Below, in pieces: positions 1 to 10,059 of a stretch of 64,000 nucleotides of DNA. Within the stretch, counting starts at the first letter, position 1, and every line of letters begins with the position of its first letter. Under the pieces are notes generated by a model. The model did not search any database. It was not told the DNA's origin and saw only the letters and a program-made list of their open reading frames with translations. The translations under genes and the position numbers were made by a program. Source of the DNA: Pseudomonas sp. EpS/L25 (GTDB lineage Bacteria > Pseudomonadota > Gammaproteobacteria > Pseudomonadales > Pseudomonadaceae); assembly GCF_001512295.1 (NCBI RefSeq), contig NZ_LNUP01000015.1, forward strand, positions 775,323 through 839,322, given 5' to 3'.

Positions 1-198
1 GGCTACGAACGCCGCAACCTGCGCCTGCCGCTGACCCTGGAAGCGGCGCTGGAGCGCATGGAGCAGTCGGCGACCCTGGAACGCTATCTGGGCAATCGCT
101 TCACTCGCGGCTACGTCGCGGTGAAGCGCGCCGAACACGAGAACTACAAGCGCGTGATCAGTTCGTGGGAGCGGGAATTCCTGCTGCTCAGCGTCTGA
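1..198 (+). CDS. spuB: C-terminal end of glutamine-synthetase-like gamma-glutamylpolyamine synthetase (partial)
   Basis: Only the last 65 residues lie in the window; the 5' part is off the left edge. The frame is open from base 1 to TGA at 196-198. The tail ([18 protein letters not shown]) resembles the C-terminus of class I glutamine-synthetase-like enzymes that join glutamate to putrescine or other polyamines. The call leans on context: it stops 22 bases before a putrescine-type aminotransferase and an ABC polyamine importer, the order of the Pseudomonas spu cluster. It could be another GlnA paralogue, because no catalytic region is visible. Confidence 0.7.
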   Translation, partial: GYERRNLRLPLTLEAALERMEQSATLERYLGNRFTRGYVAVKRAEHENYKRVISSWEREFLLLSV

Positions 199-220
199 GC
201 GCGATCCGAGGAGAGGCTTC

Positions 221-1579
221 GTGACTACCTTTACTACCGCCCATTGGCAGGACCTGAGTCGCCGGCATCTGCTGGCGCCCTTCACCGACTACCGTCAGCT
301 CAACGAAAAGGGCGCCCGCATCATCACCAGGGCCGAGGGCGTGCACCTCTGGGATAGCGACGGTCAGCGCATCCTCGATGGCATGGCCGGGCTGTGGTGC
401 GTCAACGTCGGCTATGGGCGTGAGGAGCTGGTGGAAGCGGCCAGCCGCCAGATGCGCGAATTGCCCTACTACAACCTGTTCTTCCAGACCGCCCATCCAC
501 CGGTGCTGGAGCTGGCCAAGGCCATTGCCGAGCTGGCGCCGGAGGGCATGAACCATGTCTTCTTCACCGGCTCCGGCTCGGAAGCCAACGACACCGTGCT
601 GCGCCTGGTGCGCCATTACTGGGCGATCAAGGGCCAGCCGGAGAAGCGGGTAGTCATCGGTCGCTGGAACGGCTACCACGGCTCGACCATGGCCGGCGCC
701 AGCCTCGGCGGCATGGCGGCGATGCACGAGCAGGGCGGCATGCTGCCCGACATCGTCCACATCCCGCAGCCCTACTGGTTCGGTGAAGGCGGCGAGATGA
801 GTCCAGCGGAGTTCGGCGTCTGGGCGGCCGACCAGCTGGAGCGGAAGATTCTCGAAGTAGGCGAGGAGCGGGTCGCCGCCTTCATCGCCGAGCCGATCCA
901 GGGCGCCGGTGGCGTGGTCATCCCGCCGGAAAGCTACTGGCCGCGAGTGCGCGAGATCCTCGCCAAGTACGACATCCTCTTCATCGCCGACGAGGTCATC
1001 TGCGGCTTCGGCCGGACCGGCGAGTGGTTCGGCAGCCAGTACTACGGCAACGCGCCGGACCTCATGCCCATCGCCAAGGGCCTGACCTCCGGCTACGTGC
1101 CCATGGGTGGGGTGATCGTGCGCGACGAGGTGGTCAAGGTGCTGGACGAGGGTGGCGAGTTCTATCACGGCTTCACCTATTCCGGGCATCCGGTGGCGGC
1201 CGCCGTGGCGCTGGAAAATATCCGCATCCTGCGCGACGAAGGCATCGTCGAGCGCGTCCGCAGCACTACGGCACCTTATTTGCAGAAACGCTGGGCGGAG
1301 CTGGCCGACCACCCGCTGGTGGGCGAGACCCGTGGCGTCGGCATGGTGGCGGCGCTGGAGCTGGTGCGCGACAAGAAGACGCGGACGAGGTACGAAGGTG
1401 GGGCGGGCATGCTCTGTCGCGAGCACTGCTTCCGCAACGGTCTGGTGATGCGTGCAGTGGGCGATACCATGATCATCGCACCGCCGCTGGTCATCACCCC
1501 GGAGTCCATCGACGAGCTCGTCACCCTGGCTCGGCGCAGTCTCGATCAGACCCACGCGCTACTGCGCGAGCGTGGCTGA
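221..1579 (+). CDS. spuC: Putrescine/polyamine:pyruvate aminotransferase, class III PLP enzyme
   Basis: A 452-residue class III (omega) aminotransferase that moves the amino group of putrescine or another polyamine to pyruvate, in the cytoplasm. Visible signs are the cofactor-phosphate loop GSGSEAND near residue 117, the Asp of FIADEV (Asp257) that contacts the pyridine nitrogen, and the Schiff-base lysine in [10 protein letters not shown] (Lys286). Length is normal for the family. The GTG start at 221 has GAGGAG about ten bases upstream and no better in-frame ATG is near. It lies between the synthetase tail and the importer genes, so it probably feeds imported polyamines into catabolism. Exact substrate preference cannot be read from sequence. 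Confidence 0.9.
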   Translation: MTTFTTAHWQDLSRRHLLAPFTDYRQLNEKGARIITRAEGVHLWDSDGQRILDGMAGLWCVNVGYGREELVEAASRQMRELPYYNLFFQTAHPPVLELAKAIAELAPEGMNHVFFTGSGSEANDTVLRLVRHYWAIKGQPEKRVVIGRWNGYHGSTMAGASLGGMAAMHEQGGMLPDIVHIPQPYWFGEGGEMSPAEFGVWAADQLERKILEVGEERVAAFIAEPIQGAGGVVIPPESYWPRVREILAKYDILFIADEVICGFGRTGEWFGSQYYGNAPDLMPIAKGLTSGYVPMGGVIVRDEVVKVLDEGGEFYHGFTYSGHPVAAAVALENIRILRDEGIVERVRSTTAPYLQKRWAELADHPLVGETRGVGMVAALELVRDKKTRTRYEGGAGMLCREHCFRNGLVMRAVGDTMIIAPPLVITPESIDELVTLARRSLDQTHALLRERG

Positions 1580-1668
1580 TGGCCGGCGAGGCTTGAGCCG
1601 AGCGGCGGACCTTGCCAGACTGCGCGCGGGCGCTGGCCGCGCACCAAGAAAAACAGACCAAACGATGA

Positions 1669-2784
<1,116 letters not shown>

Positions 2785-2811
2785 CGTCTACCGCCTCGTG
2801 CGGATGAAAGG

Positions 2812-2843
2812 ACGGCACGCCGGAGACATCTTCGGCGTGCCGT
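2812..2843 (+). promoter_or_regulatory. Strong intercistronic hairpin between the two binding-protein genes
   Basis: A perfect 11-bp stem (ACGGCACGCCG paired with CGGCGTGCCGT) encloses a 10-base loop in the 121-base gap between spuD and spuE. No T run follows, so it is not a classical terminator. Such hairpins often protect the upstream message from 3' decay, which would suit a binding protein made in excess over its permease. That role is inference. Confidence 0.5.
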
Positions 2844-2881
2844 ACGTCTGTCTGGACCGCTGAAAGGACATCGCCCCGTGA

Positions 2882-3994
<1,113 letters not shown>

Positions 3995-4048
3995 CCAACG
4001 CTAAGCGGACCGGCGTGGCCGGTCCCCGATTTTCCTGGGGAGATGTAC

Positions 4049-5203
4049 ATGGCGACCGCCACCAGTGCCTTCAAGAAAGCCGCCACCGGCGACAAGAAAG
4101 CCAAGGAAGTCCTGGTCAAGATCGACCGGGTCACCAAGAAGTTCGATGAAACCGTCGCTGTCGACGACGTCTCCCTGACCATCAACAAGGGTGAGATCTT
4201 CGCCCTGCTCGGCGGCTCGGGCTCGGGAAAATCGACCCTGCTGCGCATGCTGGCCGGTTTCGAGCGGCCGAGCGAAGGGCGCATCTTCCTCGATGGTGTG
4301 GACATCACCGACATGCCGCCCTACGAGCGGCCGATCAACATGATGTTCCAGTCCTATGCGCTGTTCCCGCACATGAGCGTGGAGCAGAACATCGCCTTCG
4401 GCCTCAAGCAGGACAAGCTGCCCAAGGCCGAGATCGACGCCCGCGTGGCCGAGATGCTCAAGCTGGTGCACATGACCCAGTACGCCAAGCGCAAGCCGCA
4501 CCAGCTCTCCGGTGGCCAGCGCCAGCGGGTGGCCCTGGCGCGCTCCCTGGCCAAGCGGCCCAAGCTGCTGCTGCTCGACGAGCCCATGGGCGCCCTGGAC
4601 AAGAAGTTGCGCTCGCAGATGCAGCTGGAGCTGGTGGAGATCATCGAGCGCGTGGGGGTGACCTGCGTGATGGTGACCCACGACCAGGAAGAGGCCATGA
4701 CCATGGCCGAGCGCATCGCCATCATGCACCTGGGCTGGATCGCCCAGGTGGGCAGCCCCATGGACATCTACGAGACCCCGGCGAGCCGGCTGGTCTGCGA
4801 GTTCATCGGCAGCGTGAATATCTTCGACGGCGAGCTGACCGACGACGGCGCCGACCACGCCATCATCCAGAGTCCGCAGCTGGAGCGGCCGATCTACATC
4901 GGCCACGGCATCAGCACCCGTGCCCAGGAAAAGCAGGTCACCTTCGCCCTGCGCCCGGAGAAGCTGCTGATGGGCACCAGCCTGCCGGCGGATCATGAGC
5001 ATCCCGACTACAACTGGTGCAGCGGCACGGTGCAGGACATCGCCTACCTGGGCGGTCATTCGGTGTACTACGTGCGCCTGGCCTCCGGTCAGCTGGTCCA
5101 GTGCTTCATCGCCAACGCCGAGCGCCTCGGCAAACGGCCCACCTGGGACGATCCCGTGGTGGTGTACTGGGAAGACGATAGCGGCGTGGTACTGCAAGCA
5201 TGA
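4049..5203 (+). CDS. spuF: Polyamine ABC transporter ATPase (PotA/PotG family)
   Basis: The cytoplasmic ATP-hydrolysing subunit of the importer, 384 residues. In order it has Walker A GGSGSGKST (about residues 55-63), the Q-loop, the signature LSGGQRQRVALARS, Walker B LLLLDEP and the switch His in VTHDQEEAMT, then a C-terminal TOBE-type regulatory domain. An in-frame ATG also exists at 4043, but GGGGAG ends at 4042, directly against it; the second ATG at 4049 has correct spacing and gives the expected MATATSAFKKA opening. Its stop overlaps the next gene's start (ATGA), so translation is probably coupled. Confidence 0.92.
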   Translation: MATATSAFKKAATGDKKAKEVLVKIDRVTKKFDETVAVDDVSLTINKGEIFALLGGSGSGKSTLLRMLAGFERPSEGRIFLDGVDITDMPPYERPINMMFQSYALFPHMSVEQNIAFGLKQDKLPKAEIDARVAEMLKLVHMTQYAKRKPHQLSGGQRQRVALARSLAKRPKLLLLDEPMGALDKKLRSQMQLELVEIIERVGVTCVMVTHDQEEAMTMAERIAIMHLGWIAQVGSPMDIYETPASRLVCEFIGSVNIFDGELTDDGADHAIIQSPQLERPIYIGHGISTRAQEKQVTFALRPEKLLMGTSLPADHEHPDYNWCSGTVQDIAYLGGHSVYYVRLASGQLVQCFIANAERLGKRPTWDDPVVVYWEDDSGVVLQA

Positions 5204-6108
5204 CCAGACCTCCCTTGCTCAAGCGCCTGCTGGACGGCCGCCGCCTGACCATCGGCGTGCCCTTCGTCTGGCTGTTCCTGTTCTTCCTGCTGCCGTTCCT
5301 GATCGTGCTGAAGATCAGCTTCTCCATGGCGGACGTGGCCATCCCGCCCTATACCGAGCTGTTCAGCTACGCCGACCAGCAACTGGATATCGCGCTCAAC
5401 TTCGGCAACTACCTGATGTTCGCTGGCGATCCGTTGTATCTGGACGCCTACCTCGGCTCACTGAAGATGGCCGGTATCAGCACCCTGATCTGTCTGGTGG
5501 TGGGCTATCCCATGGCCTATGCCATCGCCCGGGCCAGTCGCGAGAAGCAGACGGTGCTGCTGCTGCTGATCATGATGCCGACCTGGACCGCCATCCTCAT
5601 CCGCGTCTATGCCTGGATGGGGCTGCTGTCCACCAATGGCCTGATCAACAGCTTCCTGATGAGTCTCGGGATCATCAGCAGTCCGTTGCAGATGCTCAAT
5701 ACCAACTTCGCGGTGTACCTGGGGATCGTCTATTCCTACCTGCCGTTCATGATCCTGCCGCTGTTCGCCAACCTGGTGAAGCACGACCTGACCCTGCTGG
5801 AAGCGGCGGGTGACCTCGGCGCCAGCCGTTTCACCAGCTTCTGGAAGATCACCGTGCCGCTGTCGAAGAACGGCATCATCGCCGGCTGCATGCTGGTGTT
5901 CATCCCGGCGGTGGGCGAATTCGTCATTCCAGAACTGCTCGGTGGCCCGGAGACCCTGATGATCGGCCGCGTGCTCTGGCAGGAATTCTTCAATAACCGC
6001 GACTGGCCGGTAGCCTCGGCCCTGGCGGTGGTGATGCTGCTGATCCTCATCGTGCCCATCGTGCTGTTCAACAGAAACCAAGCCAAGGAACTGGAGGGCA
6101 AACTGTGA
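5200..6108 (+). CDS. spuG: Polyamine ABC transporter permease (PotB/PotH family)
   Basis: An inner-membrane permease of 302 residues with about six hydrophobic segments. The first is around residues 16-36 (PFVWLFLFFLLPFLIVLKIS). The EAA-type loop that docks on the ATPase is visible as LLEAAGDLGASRFTSFWKI. It starts inside the spuF stop by ATGA overlap. Its last codons (6052-6101) are repeated downstream at 6125-6187 in front of the next permease gene; see findings. Confidence 0.92.
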   Translation: MTRPPLLKRLLDGRRLTIGVPFVWLFLFFLLPFLIVLKISFSMADVAIPPYTELFSYADQQLDIALNFGNYLMFAGDPLYLDAYLGSLKMAGISTLICLVVGYPMAYAIARASREKQTVLLLLIMMPTWTAILIRVYAWMGLLSTNGLINSFLMSLGIISSPLQMLNTNFAVYLGIVYSYLPFMILPLFANLVKHDLTLLEAAGDLGASRFTSFWKITVPLSKNGIIAGCMLVFIPAVGEFVIPELLGGPETLMIGRVLWQEFFNNRDWPVASALAVVMLLILIVPIVLFNRNQAKELEGKL

Positions 6109-6187
6109 GCCAGAAAGCCACTCTGTGCCCATCGTGCTGTTCAACCGGCTCTCCAATCTGGAGCCGAGCCAAGGAACTGGAGGGCAA
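6052..6187 (+). repeat. Imperfect direct duplication of the spuG 3' end carrying the spuH ribosome-binding site
   Basis: Two 21-base blocks of the spuG tail (6052-6072 and 6081-6101) recur at 6125-6145 and 6167-6187, with a different and longer middle. The second copy lies between the spuG stop and the spuH ATG and supplies the GGAGGG ribosome-binding site, about seven bases before the ATG at 6191. The first copy contains the same GGAGGG just before the spuG stop. Confidence 0.8.
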
Positions 6188-6190
6188 GCC

Positions 6191-7087
6191 ATGAGGGGCC
6201 TCAAGTTCACCAACCTGATGCTGGTGCTGGGACTGCTGTTCATCTACCTGCCGATGGTCATCCTGGTCATCTATTCCTTCAACGAGTCGCGCCTGGTGAC
6301 CGTCTGGGGCGGCTGGTCGGTGAAGTGGTACGTCGGCCTGCTGGACAACAACCAGCTGATGAGCGCGGTGTTCCGCTCCCTGGAGATCGCCTTCTACACG
6401 GCCATCTCCTCGGTGATTCTCGGCACCCTGGCGGCCTTCGTGCTGACCCGCATCCCGCGCTTCCGCGGCCGCACCCTGTTCGGCGGCATGGTCACGGCGC
6501 CGCTGGTCATGCCCGAGGTCATCACCGGTCTGTCGCTGCTGCTGCTGTTCGTCTCCATGGCGCAGCTGATCGGCTGGCCCCAGGATCGTGGCGTGGTGAC
6601 CATCTGGATCGCTCACACCAGCTTCTGCGCCTCCTATGTGGCGGTGGTGGTGTCCGCTCGCCTGCGTGAACTCGACCTCTCCATCGAAGAGGCGGCCATG
6701 GACCTGGGGGCGCGGCCGTGGAAGGTGTTCCTGCTGATCACCATCCCCATGATCGCACCGTCGCTGGCGGCGGGCGGCATGATGTCCTTCGCCCTCTCGC
6801 TGGATGACCTGGTACTGGCGAGCTTCGTCTCCGGCCCCGGCTCGACCACCCTGCCGATGGAAGTGTTCTCCGCCGTGCGCCTGGGCGTGAAGCCGGAGAT
6901 CAACGCCATCGCCAGTCTGATCCTCCTGGCGGTCTCGTTGTTCACCTTCCTGGCCTGGTACTTCACCCGTCGCGCCGAGAAGAAGCGCATACAGGGCTTG
7001 CAGGAGGCCATGGACGCCACTACCGCCGAAATTACCCAGCGCGAACGGGAAACGGCGACCCTCACGGCGCCGCCGGCCAACAGTTAG
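6191..7087 (+). CDS. spuH: Polyamine ABC transporter permease (PotC/PotI family)
   Basis: The second inner-membrane permease subunit, 298 residues and about six transmembrane segments. The EAA loop is IEEAAMDLGARPWKVFLLIT. ATG at 6191 (MRGLKFTNLMLVLGLLFIYL) is preferred to an in-frame GTG at 6125, because the extra residues from 6125 are only the duplicated spuG tail. The C-terminal end after the last helix is charged and threonine-rich. It is the last gene of the operon and is followed by a strong terminator. Confidence 0.9.
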   Translation: MRGLKFTNLMLVLGLLFIYLPMVILVIYSFNESRLVTVWGGWSVKWYVGLLDNNQLMSAVFRSLEIAFYTAISSVILGTLAAFVLTRIPRFRGRTLFGGMVTAPLVMPEVITGLSLLLLFVSMAQLIGWPQDRGVVTIWIAHTSFCASYVAVVVSARLRELDLSIEEAAMDLGARPWKVFLLITIPMIAPSLAAGGMMSFALSLDDLVLASFVSGPGSTTLPMEVFSAVRLGVKPEINAIASLILLAVSLFTFLAWYFTRRAEKKRIQGLQEAMDATTAEITQRERETATLTAPPANS

Positions 7088-7104
7088 GGCCAGGTATAAA
7101 TAGA

Positions 7105-7128
7105 AGCGGCCTTCGGGCCGCTTTTTTT
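7105..7128 (+). terminator. Rho-independent terminator of the spu operon
   Basis: A seven-base stem (AGCGGCC / GGCCGCT) around a TTCG tetraloop, followed by a run of T at 7122-7128, 18 bases after the spuH stop. Confidence 0.93.
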
Positions 7129-7217
7129 GGGGCCCGAGTCTGCGCTGCGACAAGCGTGACAGCTGCGATGGGGTGCGATTTGGTACCATTTCGCTTTTGC
7201 CAGGTAGCGCTCCCGCC

Positions 7218-8012
7218 ATGAAACAGTACCTCGACCTGATGCGCCATGTGCGCGACCACGGCACCTTCAAGAGCGACCGCACTGGCACGGGTACCTACAG
7301 CGTGTTCGGCTACCAGATGAGATTCGATCTGGCCGATGGCTTCCCCCTGGTCACCACCAAGAAGTGCCACCTCAGATCCATCGTCCATGAGCTGCTATGG
7401 TTCCTGCAGGGCGATACCAACATTCGCTACCTGAAGGAAAACGGCGTCTCCATCTGGGATGAATGGGCCGACGAGAACGGCGAGCTGGGGCCGGTCTACG
7501 GCTACCAGTGGCGCAGCTGGCCGGCACCGGACGGTCGCCATATCGACCAGATCGCCGGGGTGGTGGACATGATCCGCGCCAAGCCCGATTCGCGTCGGTT
7601 GATCGTCTCGGCCTGGAATCCGGCGCTGGTGGACGAGATGGCCCTGCCGCCGTGCCATGCGCTGTTCCAGTTCTATGTCGCCGACGGTCGCCTGAGCTGC
7701 CAGCTGTATCAGCGTTCCGCCGACATCTTCCTCGGTGTGCCTTTCAATATCGCCAGCTACGCGCTGCTGACCCTGATGGTGGCCCAGGTCACCGGCCTGC
7801 AACCGGGTGAATTCATCTGGACCGGCGGCGACTGCCACCTCTACGCCAACCATTTGGAGCAGGCCGATCTGCAACTGACCCGCGAACCGCTGCCGCTGCC
7901 GACCATGCAGCTGAATCCGGCGGTCCAGGATCTGTTCGCCTTTCGCTTCGAGGATTTCGAGCTGCAGGGCTACCAGGCCCATCCGCACATCAAGGCGCCG
8001 GTCGCCGTCTGA
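7218..8012 (+). CDS. thyA: Thymidylate synthase
   Basis: Makes dTMP from dUMP with methylenetetrahydrofolate as methyl donor and reductant, in the cytoplasm. From the ATG at 7218 it is 264 residues, the same length as the E. coli enzyme, and the nucleophile falls at Cys146 in [13 protein letters not shown]. Other signatures are [21 protein letters not shown] and the dUMP-phosphate contact [18 protein letters not shown]. The frame is open upstream to 7173, but those codons look like leader DNA. The ribosome-binding site is weak. It sits alone between the spu terminator and convergent gntK. Confidence 0.97.
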   Translation: MKQYLDLMRHVRDHGTFKSDRTGTGTYSVFGYQMRFDLADGFPLVTTKKCHLRSIVHELLWFLQGDTNIRYLKENGVSIWDEWADENGELGPVYGYQWRSWPAPDGRHIDQIAGVVDMIRAKPDSRRLIVSAWNPALVDEMALPPCHALFQFYVADGRLSCQLYQRSADIFLGVPFNIASYALLTLMVAQVTGLQPGEFIWTGGDCHLYANHLEQADLQLTREPLPLPTMQLNPAVQDLFAFRFEDFELQGYQAHPHIKAPVAV

Positions 8013-8029
8013 CGCCGTGATCGCAACGC

Positions 8030-8524
8030 TCAGGCGCTGCGGTCGTGGCCCAGCACCTCGTCCACCAACTGCTCTGGCGGCTTGCGCACGTCCAGTACCT
8101 GGGCATCCAGGTTTCCGGGAGCTTCCAGGGTGTCGAGCTGGCTCTGCAGCAGCTTGGGATCGAAGAAGTGGCCACGGCGCTTGCCGATGCGCTCGGCCAG
8201 CAGTTCCGGCGAGCCCTTGAGGAACAGCAGGCGAACGCCTTCGAGTCCGTCCAGCAGCCGATCGCGATAGACCTGCTTGAGTGCCGAGCAGGCGAACACC
8301 CGCGTCGTGCCCTCGGCCCGGGCCTGCTGCATGGCCGCGTGAATGGCGTCCAGCCAGGGCCAGCGATCCTCGTCGGAGAGGGCGATGCCCTGGGCCATCT
8401 TGTCCTTGTTGGCCTGGCTGTGAAAGGTGTCGGCGTCGTCGAAACGACAGCCCAGTCGGCTAGCCAGCAGTTCGCCCAGGGTGGTCTTGCCACTGCCCGA
8501 GACACCCATTATCAGATAGATCAT
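8030..8524 (-). CDS. gntK: Gluconokinase
   Basis: Phosphorylates D-gluconate to 6-phosphogluconate, the entry to the Entner-Doudoroff route. 164 residues, with P-loop MGVSGSGKTT at the N-terminus, DADTFHSQANKDKM (substrate region), VFACSALKQVYRDRL and the lid-type GHFFDPKLLQSQLDTLE, all typical of the GntK family. ATG at 8524 is chosen because GGAG lies eight bases upstream; an in-frame GTG at 8533 would sit on that site. It converges with thyA, 17 bases apart, with no obvious terminator between. Confidence 0.93.
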   Translation of the reverse strand: MIYLIMGVSGSGKTTLGELLASRLGCRFDDADTFHSQANKDKMAQGIALSDEDRWPWLDAIHAAMQQARAEGTTRVFACSALKQVYRDRLLDGLEGVRLLFLKGSPELLAERIGKRRGHFFDPKLLQSQLDTLEAPGNLDAQVLDVRKPPEQLVDEVLGHDRSA

Positions 8525-8565
8525 CGTCGGCACTCCGCGTGAGGGTTCGCCTCGCTATAGAGTCC

Positions 8566-9429
8566 CTAGAGCGGCGTTTGCTCCGGCCGCAGACGACTGC
8601 TCCAGGTGGCACCGATCGAGGCGGCGATGATGCAGGCCAGCGCGAACCACTGCGGCAGGCCGAGGATCTCGCCGAGGAACACCCAGCCGGAGAGGGCGCC
8701 CAGCGCAGGCTCCAAACTCATCAGGGTGCCGAAGGTTGACGCGGGTAGGCGGGTCAGCACCACCATTTCCAGGGCATAGGGAATCGCCGTGGACATCAGT
8801 GCCAGGCCCAGCGCCAGGGGCCAGATCGTCGGTTGCAGCAGATGGCTGCCGCTGTACAGGATGCCGATGGGCAGGATGACCAGGGCGCCGATGCTGGCGC
8901 CGAAGGCCACCGTCCCGGTGCCGTGTACCGCGCCCGCCCGCTTGCCCAGCACGATGTAGATAGCCCAGCAGGCCCCGGCGCCCAGGGCCAGGGCGGTACC
9001 CAGGGGGTCGAGCGCCGAGGTGTTGTGGCCGAAGGGCAGCAGCACCGCCAGGCCGGCGATCACCAGGGCGATCCACAGCAGGTCCAGCCAGCGGCGCAGG
9101 GCGCAGATCGCCACCACCAGCGGGCCGACGAACTCCAGGCCCACGGCTATGCCGATCGGCAGGCGTTGCATGGCGAGGTAAATCGTCAGGTTCATCACGC
9201 CCATGGCGACGCCATAGCCCAGCAGGCTGCCCAAGGCCTCGCGGCGAAAGGTTCGCCAGGGCCGCAGCACGGCGAGCAGCACCAAGGCGGCGAAGATCAG
9301 CCGCAGGGTGGTGACGCCCACCGGATCGAGACGCAGGAAGAGGGTCTTGGCCAGGCTGGCACTGGCCTGGATCGAGGTCATGGCGACCAGCAGGAGGGCG
9401 ACGGCGAACAGCGGGGACCGGGAAGACAT
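8566..9429 (-). CDS. EamA/DMT-family exporter, RhtA-like
   Basis: An inner-membrane protein of 287 residues with about ten hydrophobic helices in two EamA repeats, of the drug/metabolite transporter superfamily. The opening SIQASASLAKTLF and the motif RLPIGIAVGLEFVGPL resemble RhtA-like amino-acid (threonine/homoserine) exporters, so export of a small metabolite is likely; the substrate is not shown. ATG at 9429 is preferred, but an in-frame ATG at 9468 would add 13 residues and neither has a strong ribosome-binding site. Confidence 0.8.
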   Translation of the reverse strand: MSSRSPLFAVALLLVAMTSIQASASLAKTLFLRLDPVGVTTLRLIFAALVLLAVLRPWRTFRREALGSLLGYGVAMGVMNLTIYLAMQRLPIGIAVGLEFVGPLVVAICALRRWLDLLWIALVIAGLAVLLPFGHNTSALDPLGTALALGAGACWAIYIVLGKRAGAVHGTGTVAFGASIGALVILPIGILYSGSHLLQPTIWPLALGLALMSTAIPYALEMVVLTRLPASTFGTLMSLEPALGALSGWVFLGEILGLPQWFALACIIAASIGATWSSRLRPEQTPL

Positions 9430-9498
9430 CGGCAGGGCTCGACTAGCGGGCCCGCCAGCATAGGTCATCCTGTCTGTGCCGCAAGTTCAGCTGCGACC

Positions 9499-9843
9499 TC
9501 AATGTGTTTTGGAGCGCAGGTGCAACTGCTCGGGGCTATCGCGATTCTCGTGGACCTGCTCGAGGTAGCGCTGCTGCTCCTCGCTCTGCGCGACCTGCAC
9601 GCAACGGGCATAGCCGGCGTCCCAGCCTTGCTGGTAGGGCTTCTCCGCGGCGAAGCGGCGCAGATCCTTGTGCACGTAGCCAATGCCGTTGACCGCCTGC
9701 TTGCCGGTCTGGCAGCCGTCGCTGAAGCCATCGGCGTAGGCGGGAGGGTAGCCCTGGGCGATCAACTGATCGTGATAGCTGGCACAGGCCGTCAGCGCGG
9801 ACAGCAACGTGGACAGCAGGACAACGCGACGGAAGATAGCCAT
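9499..9843 (-). CDS. Small lipoprotein of unknown function
   Basis: 114 residues with a lipoprotein signal: a charged start, a hydrophobic core and lipobox LTAC (Cys20), so it should be lipidated and membrane-anchored. The rest is soluble, with repeated Tyr/Gly stretches (GYPPAYADGFSDGC, PYQQGWDAGYARC) that suggest a short duplicated motif, and two further Cys that could pair. A good AGGAGG precedes the ATG. I do not recognise a family with a known role. Confidence 0.75.
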   Translation of the reverse strand: MAIFRRVVLLSTLLSALTACASYHDQLIAQGYPPAYADGFSDGCQTGKQAVNGIGYVHKDLRRFAAEKPYQQGWDAGYARCVQVAQSEEQQRYLEQVHENRDSPEQLHLRSKTH

Positions 9844-10059
9844 GGGGCCTCCTCGCGGGATACTACGACCGATCCCTATACATACAGCTTAGACAGCGCC
9901 CTGTGAGAAATTCGTCAAAAAACGCAGCGGCGACGACTTGCCGACGGACGTGGTGGTGGGCGACGACAAAATGCATGGCAGGGCACCTCTTACCTTGCCT
10001 CCGTCATCGCCCCGGTCGCAGAATGCGGGCACTGCCTGCATGCCTGACAAGGACTTACG

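Noticed and set aside
188-1555. Long minus-strand frame opposite spuC
   Set aside because: His/Asp/Gly-rich translation typical of antisense GC-rich coding DNA; spuC has clear catalytic motifs.
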